Under the pieces are notes generated by a model. The model was not told the DNA's origin. It saw only the letters and a program-made list of their open reading frames with translations, and did not search any database. This document shows, piece after piece, positions 24,592-35,240 of a DNA stretch of 64,000 bases. How positions within the stretch are numbered: position 1 is the first letter of the stretch; each line of letters starts with the position of its first letter. The position numbers and the translations under genes were made by a program. The DNA is from Apostichopus japonicus (taxonomy: Eukaryota > Echinodermata > Holothuroidea > Aspidochirotida > Stichopodidae). The stretch spans positions 11,957,111-12,021,110 of the forward strand of contig NC_092576.1 in NCBI RefSeq assembly GCF_037975245.1, written 5' to 3'.

Positions 24592-27500
24592 CTGGTAGGG
24601 CAAAAAAAAAAAAGAAACAAATTAAAGTAAAAACAATCATTCAACCAGTCAAAAAATGATTTCATCATTTACAATAACTAATAGTAGCCATCCAAAATTA
24701 AGCGCTATCATGTAACAGCAAAATGGGTTAAAACAAAACGAAAATTTGAAGAGTTTTGATGACAGCAAAGTGCAAACAGATCGTTGGGCCTTTAATTTGG
24801 CTCCAATTTGTAAAGAATTTCATTGGAGTATTAAGTTTAATAAAAGTAGCGTTAAATTTGGGGAAATTTCGATGCAAAATGACATAAGACAATTCCATGG
24901 CATTTCAAACCACTCGGGCTGGTCGAACGATATTACACTTCGACTAATGGGGAAGAAACGGTCCACTCTTAAAACTTTCTGAACATTTCTGATGTAAGCT
25001 TTTGTATTATACTGATATTAAATATGTTCCCAGGTGACAAGATATTTCGACTGGAATGGAGTCCAGGAATCAACATTCATTTTAGGAACGTATCTACTGA
25101 GGTGTCTTGGTTGGACAATTTGAAATCTAAAATCTACTGCACCCCTCCCCAACTTAACACGACCCTACTTAACTCTAGGTTCTCTACCTAATGTTCGATA
25201 GTTATGGAGACCTATGGTCTTATTGATTGCCTCCCCCCCCTCCTCCCCCACTTACACTGACTAATTAGCACACACAACTACTGCTTCTGTTAGGGACCAG
25301 TGCCCATTTAGGTCACATGATAAATAACTTTCCTATGATTGGTTCCAATCGTTAAGAGTAGACATTGCTGTGTTAGTCAGGAACTACTACATCCTAGTTG
25401 TGAAGACCCATGACCCTCTCCTCCTCCATCAAACTTCCCCCTCTTACACTGACTAATTAGCACAGGCAACTACTGTTCACCGTTAGGGACCGGTGCCCAT
25501 TTAGGTCACATGATAAATAACTTTCGCATGATTGGTTAATATTATCAAGAGTAGACATTGCGGTGTAAGTCACTAACTACAAAACACGCTGCCAGCGCAA
25601 GTGATAAAATGCTGCAGGTTCAGTTTTCCTGGCTAAAACCTATACGATTAGTCATAGTCTCGAGCACATGGAACCATACCATATCCTATCCATACTGTCC
25701 CATCCACACTGTCCCATCCATACTGTCCCATCGATACTGTCCCATCGATACTGTCCCATCCATACGGTCCTATCTACACTGTCCTATCCACACTGTCCTA
25801 TCCACACTGTCCTATCCACACTGTCCTATCCACAGTCCTATCCACACTGTCCTATCCACACTGTCCTATCCAAACTGTCCTATCCATACTGTCCTATCCA
25901 CTGTCCTATCCACACTGTCCTATCCACACTGTCCTATCCACACTGTCCCATCCACACTGTCCCATCCACACTGTCCTATCCATCATGTCCTATCCATACT
26001 GTCCTATCCATACTGTCCTATCTATACTGTCCTATCCATACTGTCCTATCCATACTGTCCTATCCATACTGTCCTATCCATACTGTCCTATCCATACTGT
26101 CCTATCCATCATGTCCTATCCATACTGTCCTATCCATACTGTCCTATCCATACTGTCCTATCCATACTGTCCTATCCATACTGTCCTATCCATACTGTCC
26201 TATCCATACTGTCCTATCCACTGTCCTATCCACACTGTCCTATCCACACTGTCCTATCCATCATGTCCTATCCATACTGTCCTATCCATACTGTCCTATC
26301 CATCATGTCCTATCCATACTGTCCTATCCATACTGTCCTATCCATACTGTCCTATCCATACTGTCCTATCCATACTGTCCTATCCATACTGTCCTATCCA
26401 TACTGTCCTATCCACTGTCCTATCCACACTGTCCTATCCACACTGTCCTATCCATCATGTCCTATCCATACTGTCCTATCCATACTGTCCTATCCATCAT
26501 GTCCTATCCATACTGTCCTATCCATACTGTCCTATCCATACTGTCCTATCCATACTGTCCTATCTATACTCTCCACCAAACGACAGTCGAGTTGAGTCAG
26601 TCTGGCCGGCTTTAACATTGAGTGATATCCAGTCAGTTTCGGTAAAATTAAAACAATTAGTTGGCACCATGGAAGGCAGTTATTTTTTTACCATGCTAGG
26701 CGGTCACACTTGTAATTGTAAAGCCAGAAAAATATGTCAGTCAAGTGACAGCTGGGGTGGCCAACCCCTCACCTCCCCTCACCTCTCATCCCTTCCCATC
26801 CCTTCACCTCCCCTCCTCTCACCTATCCTCCCCTCACATGGGGAACAAGGGAACAATTTTCAGCTGCTAAATTACCTCCAGTCCGAAGAAACTTTTTCAA
26901 CGGCTTCAGAAAGACTGAGTTGGGAATAGCAAAGTTGAGATGAGGAATGGTGACGCTGTGAGTGTCATCCCTGAAAAGATGAAAAGAAAAATGATTCCAA
27001 TTTGAGAACAGAGAAGAATTCACTGGAAGGTTTCAGCTACATATGAATTTAAACACGCTTCCGTAGTGAAAAGCTCACTCGAATACAGCCACTTAATAAA
27101 AATGGTCACCACCCTCCCCCCAAAATTAAATAAATAAAATCATTAAAGAAAGTGTCATATTTTTGACTCTGCAATGACTTTAAAACTGCCATTCATAAAT
27201 TTCCTGGGGTTTACAACTTTACCTGCCTCCATGGGGTACTTTTAATAGCCTTCGAAACTGTTACTTGCTTTTACCAGAAGGCAGGTCTATCGCAAGAGTT
27301 TTTGTGTTTTCCGTGACACACATCAGGTCATGCGGTAGACCCCTGAGAGCCAGTCATGTTTGGCCGACTCGAGTTTGTGATTTTGTGACCTTTAGACACG
27401 TCAAAAAAACAGACAGTTCTGACAGACTTTGACCTTGCCAATCCAATGTACCTGTGACAATACCCCGACATAAAGAGGTAGTCAGGTGGCTTAGCAACTT

Positions 27501-30500
27501 TAACGTTACCGGCCGGACAAAAGTACCAAATTTGGCATGGAGTTTCTTTTCGACCTACCTATCGATTTTATGGTCCCGATCAGAAAAGGGCACCGGGGGT
27601 CTGGAGATTGAATATATATGAAATTTCCTTTTTTTTTCCAGGGGGCCATCTTGGATTCTGGCCGCCATCTTGGAAGTGGGTGGCCCAAGCAACATACCAT
27701 GACCATCATCTGTTTCAGTGAGCTCGGAAACACCTTAATTGACCCCTCATTTGTTCATCTCCGATTTTTACAGCCAGATATATGACATTTCGTTTTTTTC
27801 TGGCGGCCATCTTGGATTTTGGCCGCCATCTTGGAAGTGGGTTACTCAAGCAACATGCCATGATCATCATCTGTTTCAGTGACCCCGGAAACACCTGAAT
27901 TGACCCCTCATTTGTTCATCTCTGATTTTTACAGCCAGATATATGACATTTCCTTTTTTTCTGGCGGCCATCTTGGATTTTGGCCGCCATCTTGAAAAAT
28001 CGGAACCGATAAAGTGGGTTCCACGGATAAAATCGATAGATAGGTCGAAAAGAAACTCCATGCCAAATTTGGTACTTTTGTCCGGCCTGTAACGTTAAGC
28101 CTAAAAATTGTTGCTAAGCCACCTGACTAAGGGGAGGCTCTGAGCTCCTGCTATATGTATAAAGTTTAAATACTATCATAAACTGGCCTACCGACAGTTA
28201 TTGGCGATGATCCCAACTAGCTTTCCGGTCTTCTGTGAGATCAGAGCGCCCCCGCTGCTGCCCGGATGGACTCCGCAACTGGTCTGCAAAATCAGACGAG
28301 AGAAAATAAACATGAGCAGCGTGAATGAAGCGACTGCACTCGAAGCCTACTAGAACATGCCGAAAGAATGAAAAAAGGAAAACCCTTTGCAATGTTGTTA
28401 GCTGCAGTGACTTAATGACAGACTTTATCTCTAGTATTAAAACACTGGAACTATAGTTGTCAACCTCCTTTTGAACCGCAAAACGCTGTCTTTTCCCCAC
28501 CCCCAGTGACCCCCTCTCTAGGTTAAACGGTCATTTAAAACAGGGTTGGCAGATGGTTCATATCATTCCCTAGTGTAGCAGCGTATTAGTCGTAGCATTT
28601 ACTTAGGTCGTCACTACTCTACATCGCAGCATTCCCATTGAAGCCAGTACGTCTCCTACTTCCTTTCACCTCACCAGCTATTTGCACCAGCTATTTGCAC
28701 CCACCATTTGCACCCACCATTGGTACCCACCATTGGTACCCACCATTTGCACCTGCCATTTGCACCTACCATTAACACCCACCATTTGCACCCACCATGA
28801 ACACCCACCATTTTTGCACCCACCATTAACACCCACCATTTGCACCAACCATTAACACCCACCATGAACACCCACCATTTGCACCCGCCTATTGTTACGT
28901 TCTATAGTATCGGTCTCAATGTCGTTCGTCCGTCAGTCTATCTTCATATCCGTCGACCTATAGATGACGAAGAGGATCCTCACTTTTTTTTCGAATATTA
29001 AAACAAAGGAGCTGAAGTTACCTGCAGCATTACTGGCTGACCTTGATGGTAAATGACCTTTGACACATGACCCGAGGTCACCGAAGCACTGAGCCGCGTC
29101 TCTGGACTGAAGAGTGGGAACCCCACCGCAAAGAGGCTCTCCCCTAAAAGTGGAAAAATTAAGAAGAAGATACCGGGGGAACGGGTATTGAGGGCAGCAG
29201 ACGGACAAGAAATTAGATGGTCAACTGGGTATGAAAGGGGTGGCGAATGGTCAAAGTAATCGCCATTGAAAACTTGAAAAAAAAAGAAAAAAAAAGTGAG
29301 ACACCAGAGAACTACATTTTGAGTTTGGTCGTATCCTTATATAATTCCGATCATACCACGGATGTAAATATTTCAGACATAATTAGATACCTAACAATTA
29401 ATAATATTGTCCTTAGGACAACAGACATTTTATGACAGCTCAAGCAGTCACATGTGCATGTACGTGGGAGAAGCCAAATGGCTTATAACTCAACACTTCA
29501 TTTTGTGGGCGACTTTCCAATTTATCAATGAAAGGGCCCAATCACACGAACTACACTAGATGCTCGGCTTAACCTTATCTTATGCCACTGTCTTTATCCA
29601 CCTTACCATAGCACTGATTTTAGAGCTAAAGATCTAACCACCTAATATATCCATATCCCCTGGTTTGGTATTGAAACATTTAATGCAGCTTAGAAAATTG
29701 TCTCCCAGAATGTAACTCTTTCTTGTCCCCCAAATGTTTCAATGTAATGGTGAAATTTTCGTCGTTTGGATTATAACTTTTGAGGTAGTTCAGAAAATAT
29801 CATCGCAGGTGCATTTTTGGAATAGACCAAAGTAAAACGACCTTTTTAGGAGCCGGTAAATTTTTTCCTCTAGTGAAGCTTAAAGCGCCACCAGATTTTT
29901 TTTTTTTTTTTACACCACCAAAACATACAGAGAGATGTGTGTGACCCTTGTAGGAAGACAATTTCGGTAACTTAATAACGCAGGTCTCTCTCACCTTCCC
30001 GAGTGTCTGCAGACAACTCCACTTCCGTGAGAGGAAACCTGTCCCTGTGACGACCGACCAACTGGATGATCGCAAAGTCGATGACGGACGTTTTGGAGGT
30101 GGCGAAGATGACCTTGGCTCGGCACCAAGAGTTGGTTTCCCTGTCTACTCTCACCACCACTGAAAGAGAGCAAAGGATGTGATGCATGTAACCATGGAGA
30201 CACACTGAATTCTTATCAGGCCTTTAAATCAATTCAAAAAATGTTCATTCACACAAACTTTCTCAATTGTTGGTGTTTGTAAAAAAAAAATTTGCAAAAC
30301 AGCCGAAATAGTGCATTAAAGGAATCGGAAAGCCTAAGATTTGAAAAAAAATATTAATATGTAATTCAAAGCTCATAAAGACAAGTTTATTGGTCCAACC
30401 TATTAGCTTGATAACATTCTTTCATTTTTGACATGAATTTTTTTGTGGCAATTCTTCCCTTAATTTTGCTGAGGTCATTTATACGCATCTTATCTGTGAT

Positions 30501-33500
30501 GATGTAGTGATGAAGTCATAGTCCATGGATTACATCAACAACTTTCAGTTTTTGCTCTGCTGTAAAAGTTGAAATGATTATATAACCATGGCAACCAACT
30601 GGCAACCAACTACATGGACGGGGGTAGGGATATCATTTCATAGCTGGATATTTACGATACAGAAGTTTATAAGTGCCATCAACATAAGAAAACTTTGCCC
30701 CAAATTACAACTGAGCAATTGAACCATTTTCTGCAAAATGTTTAATTTACAACTTATCGTATCTCGTCAATTCAACATTTTTCTGCCAAATGTTCAATTG
30801 TTCACTTCATTCCAACTGAGCAATTGAACAATTTGCAGAAAATGTTCAATTGACAACTTATCATATCTCGTCAATTCAACATTTTTCTGCAAAATGTTTA
30901 ATTGACAACTTATCATATCTCGTCAGACAATTTTTCAATTGCTCAGTTGCTTCAACTGAGAAATCCAACATTTTCCTGATGTTTGATAAGATATTATCTT
31001 GTTATCTAAACAATTTACTGAAAAATGTCAACTAATGAGGCAAAGTTTTTCTTATGTTGATGGCACTTTTAAGCTTCCGTATTACACAGATGATTTATGC
31101 AACATTTTATTCCTCCATGATTTACAACAGCATTTAACCAATGATAACTTACCGGTGTTGTTCTTGTTGATAGCGTCGAGCACGACATGCCTACAGGTTA
31201 GCAAAAACTTCCTCTCAGAGTCCACCACCACACCCGACCCCCACGAAGAACCTACTTTGACCAGTTGTATCGAATTTAGGAAGTTGTGACACCGAGGGAC
31301 CTGTCCTGTATAAGCTGGAAGAAAAAGGATGATTTTTTATTTCATTATTCCAGTATAAATTTACAGAAAAATTTATAAATAGGATAAAAATATAACAATA
31401 AACAGAACATCAAAAATACAGGTTAAGACATATAAAAGTAAAAAAAGTATAAAAGTGAAAGGATGCAAGGAGTTTATCAAGCCGGACTCCCAAATTATCT
31501 GTAACGACTAATATGCCAACAATCTGCAAACTATGAAGCAATTGTCTGGACAAGAACAAAAATGTCATCTGATATAGAATTTATACCACAGAGAGAGCAG
31601 TGTTTTTTTTTTTTGTGGGCCATATCAAAATGTATTTTGTTCAAAAGTTATCGTTGAATCACAGGAAAGAACAATAAAAAAACTCCAAAAAATTTTGCCC
31701 CAAAAAAATTATATGATGATGCAAACCTACCCTGTAAAATACTGTCTTGAAGATGAGGTAGAAATGTCCTGGATTCCGAAAACTTTTCAAACATGTCGGA
31801 TACGATTTCGTGGAGGGAGCACACCACCGATAATCCCACCCACTGGTTTGTTCTAAAGCACATCGGAGCCATCACAAGACCGACGGCTACAGGCTCTCTG
31901 TAAGGTAAATGGATAAAGAAACAAATCTAATGTAGTTTGTAAGAAGAGGTATTGTATCTGATACTCTGGTAAGACAATAAAAGACTTCTCGCAAGACAAA
32001 TTTGTAACGTCTTCTTTTGGCCAGGGATTATATCAATCTATGACGACATATCTCTCACCAACTGGGAAGATATCTGAAGTCATCACATCATGGAAAGACA
32101 ATTGTCTGGACATGTCCCTGACAGGCAGCAAAATTGGACGATTGAGAAATGAATTATTTCAGTCTTCATTTGTCCAATTTCACTGTTTGTCCATCAGTGT
32201 CTCAAAATGTCTTCTTAGTTTGTTTTCAGATTTCAGTTGACCTCTGAAGAAGATCCTGATAGGATCAAAACGTCACTACCTCAGGCCCTCTAGCTTTCAC
32301 TTATATCTACCTATACAGGTTTTTTTTAAAGTATATAAGCAGTTTGCTAACCATACCCCCCCCTGCCCCCTTTCTTTAGAGTATATTTAATACAAAGCTA
32401 CACGTACTCTGTGTTCTCTGGTTCAAGGAAGACCGCAGCACCCTCGGTTCCTGGGAGACACCTCGCATCAGTGAGAAGAACTACGTCACCCTTCCCTGTG
32501 AGGTTGGTCACCACGCCTCCGGTATAACTACCGACAAATGCAGAGGGGCAGAGGGAACCAAAGGGTGTACCGGTGACGGCCAGATAGTTGCCGGGAGAGA
32601 TATGACTCGTTGGTATGATGGAGAAGCTGTTGGAAGGCAAAAAAAACAAACAAAATAGACTAGGATGGTTATACTGTTATTTCACGACAGAAAGGGTACT
32701 AACATTTGGTTAAAGGACAGCGGTGATCCTGATCTCGCTGATTTTGGTCAGTGGGTTAGAACTATGTCTCTGCTTCAGGTATGATTTCATCGATAGTTTG
32801 ACCAGATTTGGCTACAGACAGAAAGAATTATACTTGTTAAAGCTAGGGAGTCGACTGAAGCAAGGAAATATTTCCAAACAGACTTTGCCCATGCTTTGCA
32901 AGTTCACTGTATAATTCAGATACATGGGTAGAATAATCCACGAAAGTGTCTTAAATACAAACTGGATGTTTTCTTGTTTCACTAGGTGGAGATTTTGGGC
33001 TGTTTTCGTGAAGGCTTTGACGGGCAAAATTGCGATTGATAAAGTGGTTACAATTTGACTTATGATCAAGGCAACTACTGTGTCTATCGGTGCAGCCACA
33101 GGTATGTGAATAACACCTTGATTAAGGGGGGGGGCAGCAAAATAACCATTCACCTCCACGCTGCGAGTTAAAATATATGAAAGAATAGCAGTATCACTCA
33201 TTTCACTGGAAATATTTTCATATCCTCGACGGTACAGGAAAATGACCACATTTATGAGCAAAGCCAAACATGTAAAAAGCTTTTTGTACAAAAACACCAG
33301 TGTTTTCAGTATTGTAAGAAATCTTGTATTAATAAGAAAATGAAAGGGATGTGAACTTTTTCTATGCAATATATAAAAACACTAGATTATTCTCTGTAGA
33401 TCAGAGGTCATCGTTATTGACCCTGCCAGATTTTCGGACGCTGAAAAATGCTAGAAATTTTCAAAAGTATTTTCCTGGAGGTGGTCAAGGATATTCAGTA

Positions 33501-34983
33501 CTAGTACATACATATTAGACAGTTATATAGCGCTGCTACATCGAGATCATAGCACAGACAACTTAGCCTTGGTCATTGGTAACTTGTCACACTTACACGC
33601 CAAAGTGTGCACAATTCAATCAATCTCTGGGGCACCACAGTGCACCACAACCATGTCTCCCCCGGGGAACTTCCCACAGGGTACAGCCACAAACCGGCAC
33701 ACGCAAACTATATTTACAAGTTACCTCGCAAGTCCCCATTTATACACCTGGGTGAAGAGAGGCAATGGAGATAAAGTGCCTTGCCCAAGGACACAACGCA
33801 ATGATCTGGCCAGGGCTCGAACCTGTAATCCTTAGATCACCACTCCACTGCCTTAACCACTTGACCAATAGACCACAACGCCCTCTATACTAGTGTTAGT
33901 AGAGACAGTCTCAATATGGATAACTATGTACTGATACCCCAGCAAGCTGATCGCAACCCCTTTAAGTAAACTTTGAAGTTTATAAAAATGAGGATAACTA
34001 GCTGCCCTTTACTTGATGACAGTTACCAACTGAATCCAGTTGCGATTAGACTTAGGGTCTTACTCTTGTGTTGTCTCTGTCAACTGATTCTTCTGTACCT
34101 TTGAACTGTGGTCATTAACAGCACGGGTCAAGCTGATACCCTGGGAGAGATGGTAGTCTTCAAGCGAAGGTCAGCTGTTTATCTTCATTCTGATAAACTG
34201 CAATGTTTACTTTTATATTAAAGGGGTCAGCTGGCCTGGGGTAAGCAATACATTGTTGGGAGTTGCGGACAGTGTTCATGCTCAACGAAAAGTTAGCATC
34301 AATCGGTGACCATTACCCGAATTATTTAACATATTTAATAAGGGCAATTACGCTAATGCCCTTTCAAATGATACAACCCAACTGAATATTCATCCCAATC
34401 AGCCCTTGAATAAAAGTCAAATTTACCTCCAGGGATCTTCCAACAGCGAGTCGTCTGCTTTGATCAAGGCAAACGAAGACAGCCAGGAGATATCCTTCTC
34501 GTGGTCTCTAACACCCTTCGCCTCCGATACCCCCACTCCTCTCTTCTTTGCCGTCTTCCCATCTTCCTCCTCGTCTGGGATCTCTCCTTCGAAGCTCCAA
34601 CCGTCGCTCCTCCGGAAAAGTCGATTCAGCGAATCTGCCAGGGCATCGCAGGACCACAATCCAACCAGGCGACCCCGGCAAGACTTCAGCCGACCTCTTC
34701 TCTTGGTCTCCCAGAATACTTTGATGCCGTACCCTTGGGGGTGGGAGTCACCCTTTACGATGCCGTTCTGCAGATCGGCAGCTGGCAAGACTTGAGAGAA
34801 GAGACCTCCAGTGGTGAGAATGAAACCCTCTCTGGCATCGACTATGAAGCCGCTGCAACTACTCTGTGAAGATGTGTCCTCCTGTTCTTCTCCAGGTTTG
34901 ATCTCTTCTTCGTTGGTAGACGAGTCGACCTGTAGGACACAGGCCGACTCGGAGAGACGGAGACGACCTGAGTCGTCAGGCAT
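24482..34983 (-). CDS. TYSND1: TYSND1-type peroxisomal processing protease (nine exons, complete)
   Basis: Coding exons on the minus strand: 34983-34427, 32626-32408, 31897-31731, 31314-31153, 30159-29995, 29143-29022, 28283-28192, 26970-26876 and 24591-24482. All have AG/GT borders and all phases join, giving 1,689 nt or 562 residues (human TYSND1 is about 566). The family is a trypsin-like serine protease of the peroxisome matrix that processes PTS1 and PTS2 enzymes of lipid oxidation. Visible motifs: CSGFIVD...GGLF (about 43-62), TPFGSLCP and TDARCLPGTEG (about 206-248), SSWGSGVVVD then LTCRHV with catalytic His357, VIDFAIIQL with Asp396, and HPGSSGGAL with Ser474. The last three residues are SKL, a canonical PTS1. 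An in-frame TGA lies just before the ATG, which fixes the start. An acceptor-like tract before 34,997 suggests a non-coding first exon further upstream. Confidence 0.94.
25246..25575. repeat. Two-copy direct duplication in TYSND1 intron 8
   Basis: Two copies of about 135 bp, period about 192, starting at 25,250 and 25,443. Both contain CTTACACTGACTAATTAGC, GGGACC[AG]GTGCCCATTTAGG and TAGACATTGC. Divergence is modest. Confidence 0.85.
25690..26575 (+). repeat. 14-bp minisatellite CCTATCCATACTGT in TYSND1 intron 8
   Basis: More than sixty units of a 14-mer (CCTATCCATACTGT and variants with CCACACTGT, CATCATGT or CCCATCC). The variants recur in a fixed order: a shortened CCACTGT unit followed by two CACACTGT and one CATCATGT appears near 25,905, 26,218 and 26,411, so the array has a higher-order unit of roughly 190 bp. 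It is open in several frames only because the repeat lacks stops. Confidence 0.95.
26760..26835 (+). repeat. Short pyrimidine minisatellite CCTCACCTCCCCT
   Basis: An irregular CCCCTCACCTC/CCCATCCCTT tract in TYSND1 intron 8, immediately after exon 8. Confidence 0.7.
26876..26970 (-). CDS. TYSND1: TYSND1 exon 8
   Basis: Residues 495-526: RDDTHSVTIPHLNFAIP, then FLKPLKKFLRTG. If read through, the frame stops at a TAG near 26,829. The donor G|GTAATT at 26,875 joins in phase to the SKL exon instead, which matches the family C terminus far better. Confidence 0.92.
27481..28127. mobile_element. MITE with ~95-bp terminal inverted repeats and YY1-like motifs (TYSND1 intron 7)
   Basis: The termini are GTCAGGTGGCTTAGCAAC and its inverse, flanked by TA on both sides, as expected for Tc1/mariner-type insertion. 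The inverted arms extend through GGCCGGACAAAAGTACC and ATGGAGTTTCTTTTCGACCT to about 27,577 and 28,020. The middle is a direct repeat of ~170 bp containing GCCATCTTGGAT and GGCCGCCATCTTG. There is no coding capacity. Confidence 0.85.
28192..28283 (-). CDS. TYSND1: TYSND1 exon 7 (catalytic Ser)
   Basis: Residues 465-494. TSCGVHPGSSGGAL carries the nucleophile (Ser474) and is followed by LVGIIANN. The acceptor is GATTTTGCAG; the donor is CG|GTAGGC. Confidence 0.94.
28675..28890 (+). repeat. Minisatellite CACCCACCATTTG in TYSND1 intron 6
   Basis: Units of about 10-15 bp: CACCCACCATTTG, CACCCACCATTAA, CACCCACCATGAA and TACCCACCATTGG. The minus-strand frame is a read-through of the repeat, not a gene. 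Confidence 0.9.
29022..29143 (-). CDS. TYSND1: TYSND1 exon 6
   Basis: Residues 424-464: GESLFAVGFPLFSP, then ASVTSGHVSKVIY and QPVMLQ, matching the strand before the active-site serine. The donor is CAG|GTAAC. Confidence 0.93.
29995..30159 (-). CDS. TYSND1: TYSND1 exon 5 (catalytic Asp)
   Basis: Residues 369-423. KVIFATSKTSVIDFAIIQL gives the catalytic aspartate (Asp396) in the usual D-[FI]-A-[IV] setting. The acceptor is TTTGCTCTCTTTCAG and the donor GTGAGA. Confidence 0.93.
30660..31079. mobile_element. MITE in TYSND1 intron 4 with TA flanks
   Basis: Inverted ends: CAGAAGTTTATAAGTGCC at left and the inverse of CGGAAGCTTAAAAGTGCC at right, both continuing as ATCAACATAAGAAAA.CTTTGCC. Both ends are bordered by TA. 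The interior is made of imperfect repeats of CAACTTATCATATCTCGTC and AATTCAACATTTTTCTGC. No ORF. Confidence 0.8.
31153..31314 (-). CDS. TYSND1: TYSND1 exon 4 (catalytic His)
   Basis: Residues 315-368. SSWGSGVVVD followed by FLLTCRHVVLD places the catalytic histidine (His357). The acceptor is TTTTTCTTCCAG and the donor GTAAGT. Confidence 0.94.
31731..31897 (-). CDS. TYSND1: TYSND1 exon 3
   Basis: Residues 259-314, starting EPVAVGLVMAPM and containing NQWVGLSVVCSLHEIV, which lines up with the VVAPLCW/GEWVGFTLLC region of the vertebrate protein. The donor is CAGG|GTAGGT. Confidence 0.92.
32229..32352 (+). mobile_element. Retroelement-like fragment with conserved hairpin, copy 1
   Basis: Contains CCTCTGAAGAAGATCC, a loop, GGATCAAAACGTC and then, ~75 bp later, TATAAGCAGTTTGCTAACC. 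The same layout occurs at 40,557. The GATCC/GGATC hairpin followed by GAAAYGTC is a feature I associate with the ends of dispersed retroelements; the family was not identified. Confidence 0.55.
32408..32626 (-). CDS. TYSND1: TYSND1 exon 2
   Basis: Residues 186-258. The acceptor follows a strong pyrimidine tract (TTTTTTTTGCCTTCCAACAG). It contains TGTPFGSLCPSAF and LLTDARCLPGTEG, the best-conserved non-catalytic stretch of the family. The donor GTACGT at 32,407 is chosen over the later GTGTAG because it keeps phase with exon 3. Confidence 0.93.
32812..33369 (-). other. Unassigned 185-codon reading frame within TYSND1 intron 1
   Basis: An open frame on the gene strand inside intron 1. It starts MHRKSSHPFHFLINTRFL and has several hydrophobic runs, such as LVFLYKKLFTCLALLINVV and TVVALIISQIVTTLSIAIL. 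I recognise no domain. Splice and phase evidence make it unnecessary for TYSND1. It may be chance in AT-rich sequence or a decayed membrane-protein fragment. Confidence 0.25.
33506..33887 (-). mobile_element. tRNA-derived SINE, full-length, in TYSND1 intron 1
   Basis: On the minus strand the head carries an A-box (TGGTCAAGTGGTTAAGG) and a B-box (GGTTCGAGCCC). A conserved body with CCTTGGGCAAGGCACTTTA and CACCCAGGTGTATAAATGGG follows, and the tail is GCGCTATATAA. It is flanked by TACTAGT at 33,499-33,505 and 33,888-33,894, a likely 7-bp target duplication. Related pieces occur at 50,965 and 60,330. Confidence 0.85.
34427..34983 (-). CDS. TYSND1: TYSND1 exon 1 (N-terminal domain)
   Basis: Encodes residues 1-185 plus two bases. 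It holds the acidic segment EEEIKPGEEQED and the family motif SSCSGFIVD...FILTTGGLF. The donor is AG|GTAAAT at 34,426. The opposite-strand frames here are shadows. Confidence 0.92.
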
Positions 34984-35019
34984 TTCGGCTCAGATGTCTG
35001 TGGACAGGGAAAGAGGTAG

Positions 35020-35240
35020 ATGTATTGAAAATATATGTGCACACAATAATGTGAAAATATATGTGCACACAATAATGTGAAAATATATATGCACACAATA
35101 ATATGAACATATATACACACAATAATGTGAAAATATAGAGACACAATACAATGAAAATATATACACAATAATTTGAAAATATGTACACAATAATATGAAA
35201 ATGTATACACACAATGATGTGAAAATATATACACACAATG
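35020..35240 (+). repeat. AT-rich ~25-30-bp minisatellite upstream of TYSND1 exon 1
   Basis: Repeats of GTGCACACAATAATGTGAAA with ATAT spacers, shortening to ACACAATAATATGAAAAT. It probably lies in a 5' intron or the promoter region. Confidence 0.9.

Noticed and set aside
26829-26875. TAG stop ending TYSND1 in exon 8
   Set aside because: A donor at 26,875 and the in-phase SKL exon explain the family C terminus; the read-through tail (NLAAENCSLVPHVRGG) does not match it.
25558-26929. Three overlapping plus-strand ORFs of 314-345 codons rich in SYPYCPIHTVL
   Set aside because: Read-through of the 14-bp CCTATCCATACTGT array in three frames, inside a TYSND1 intron.
28671-28871. Minus-strand ORF of repeated GWCKWWVLMVGA
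   Set aside because: Read-through of the CACCCACCATTTG minisatellite.
32242-32275. Functional hammerhead ribozyme
   Set aside because: CUGAAGA and GAAA words fit, but an extra A precedes the stem and I could not find stems I and III. Kept only as a structural curiosity.
34406-34869. Plus-strand ORFs of 122-129 codons
   Set aside because: Shadows on the opposite strand of TYSND1 exon 1, which has clear family motifs.
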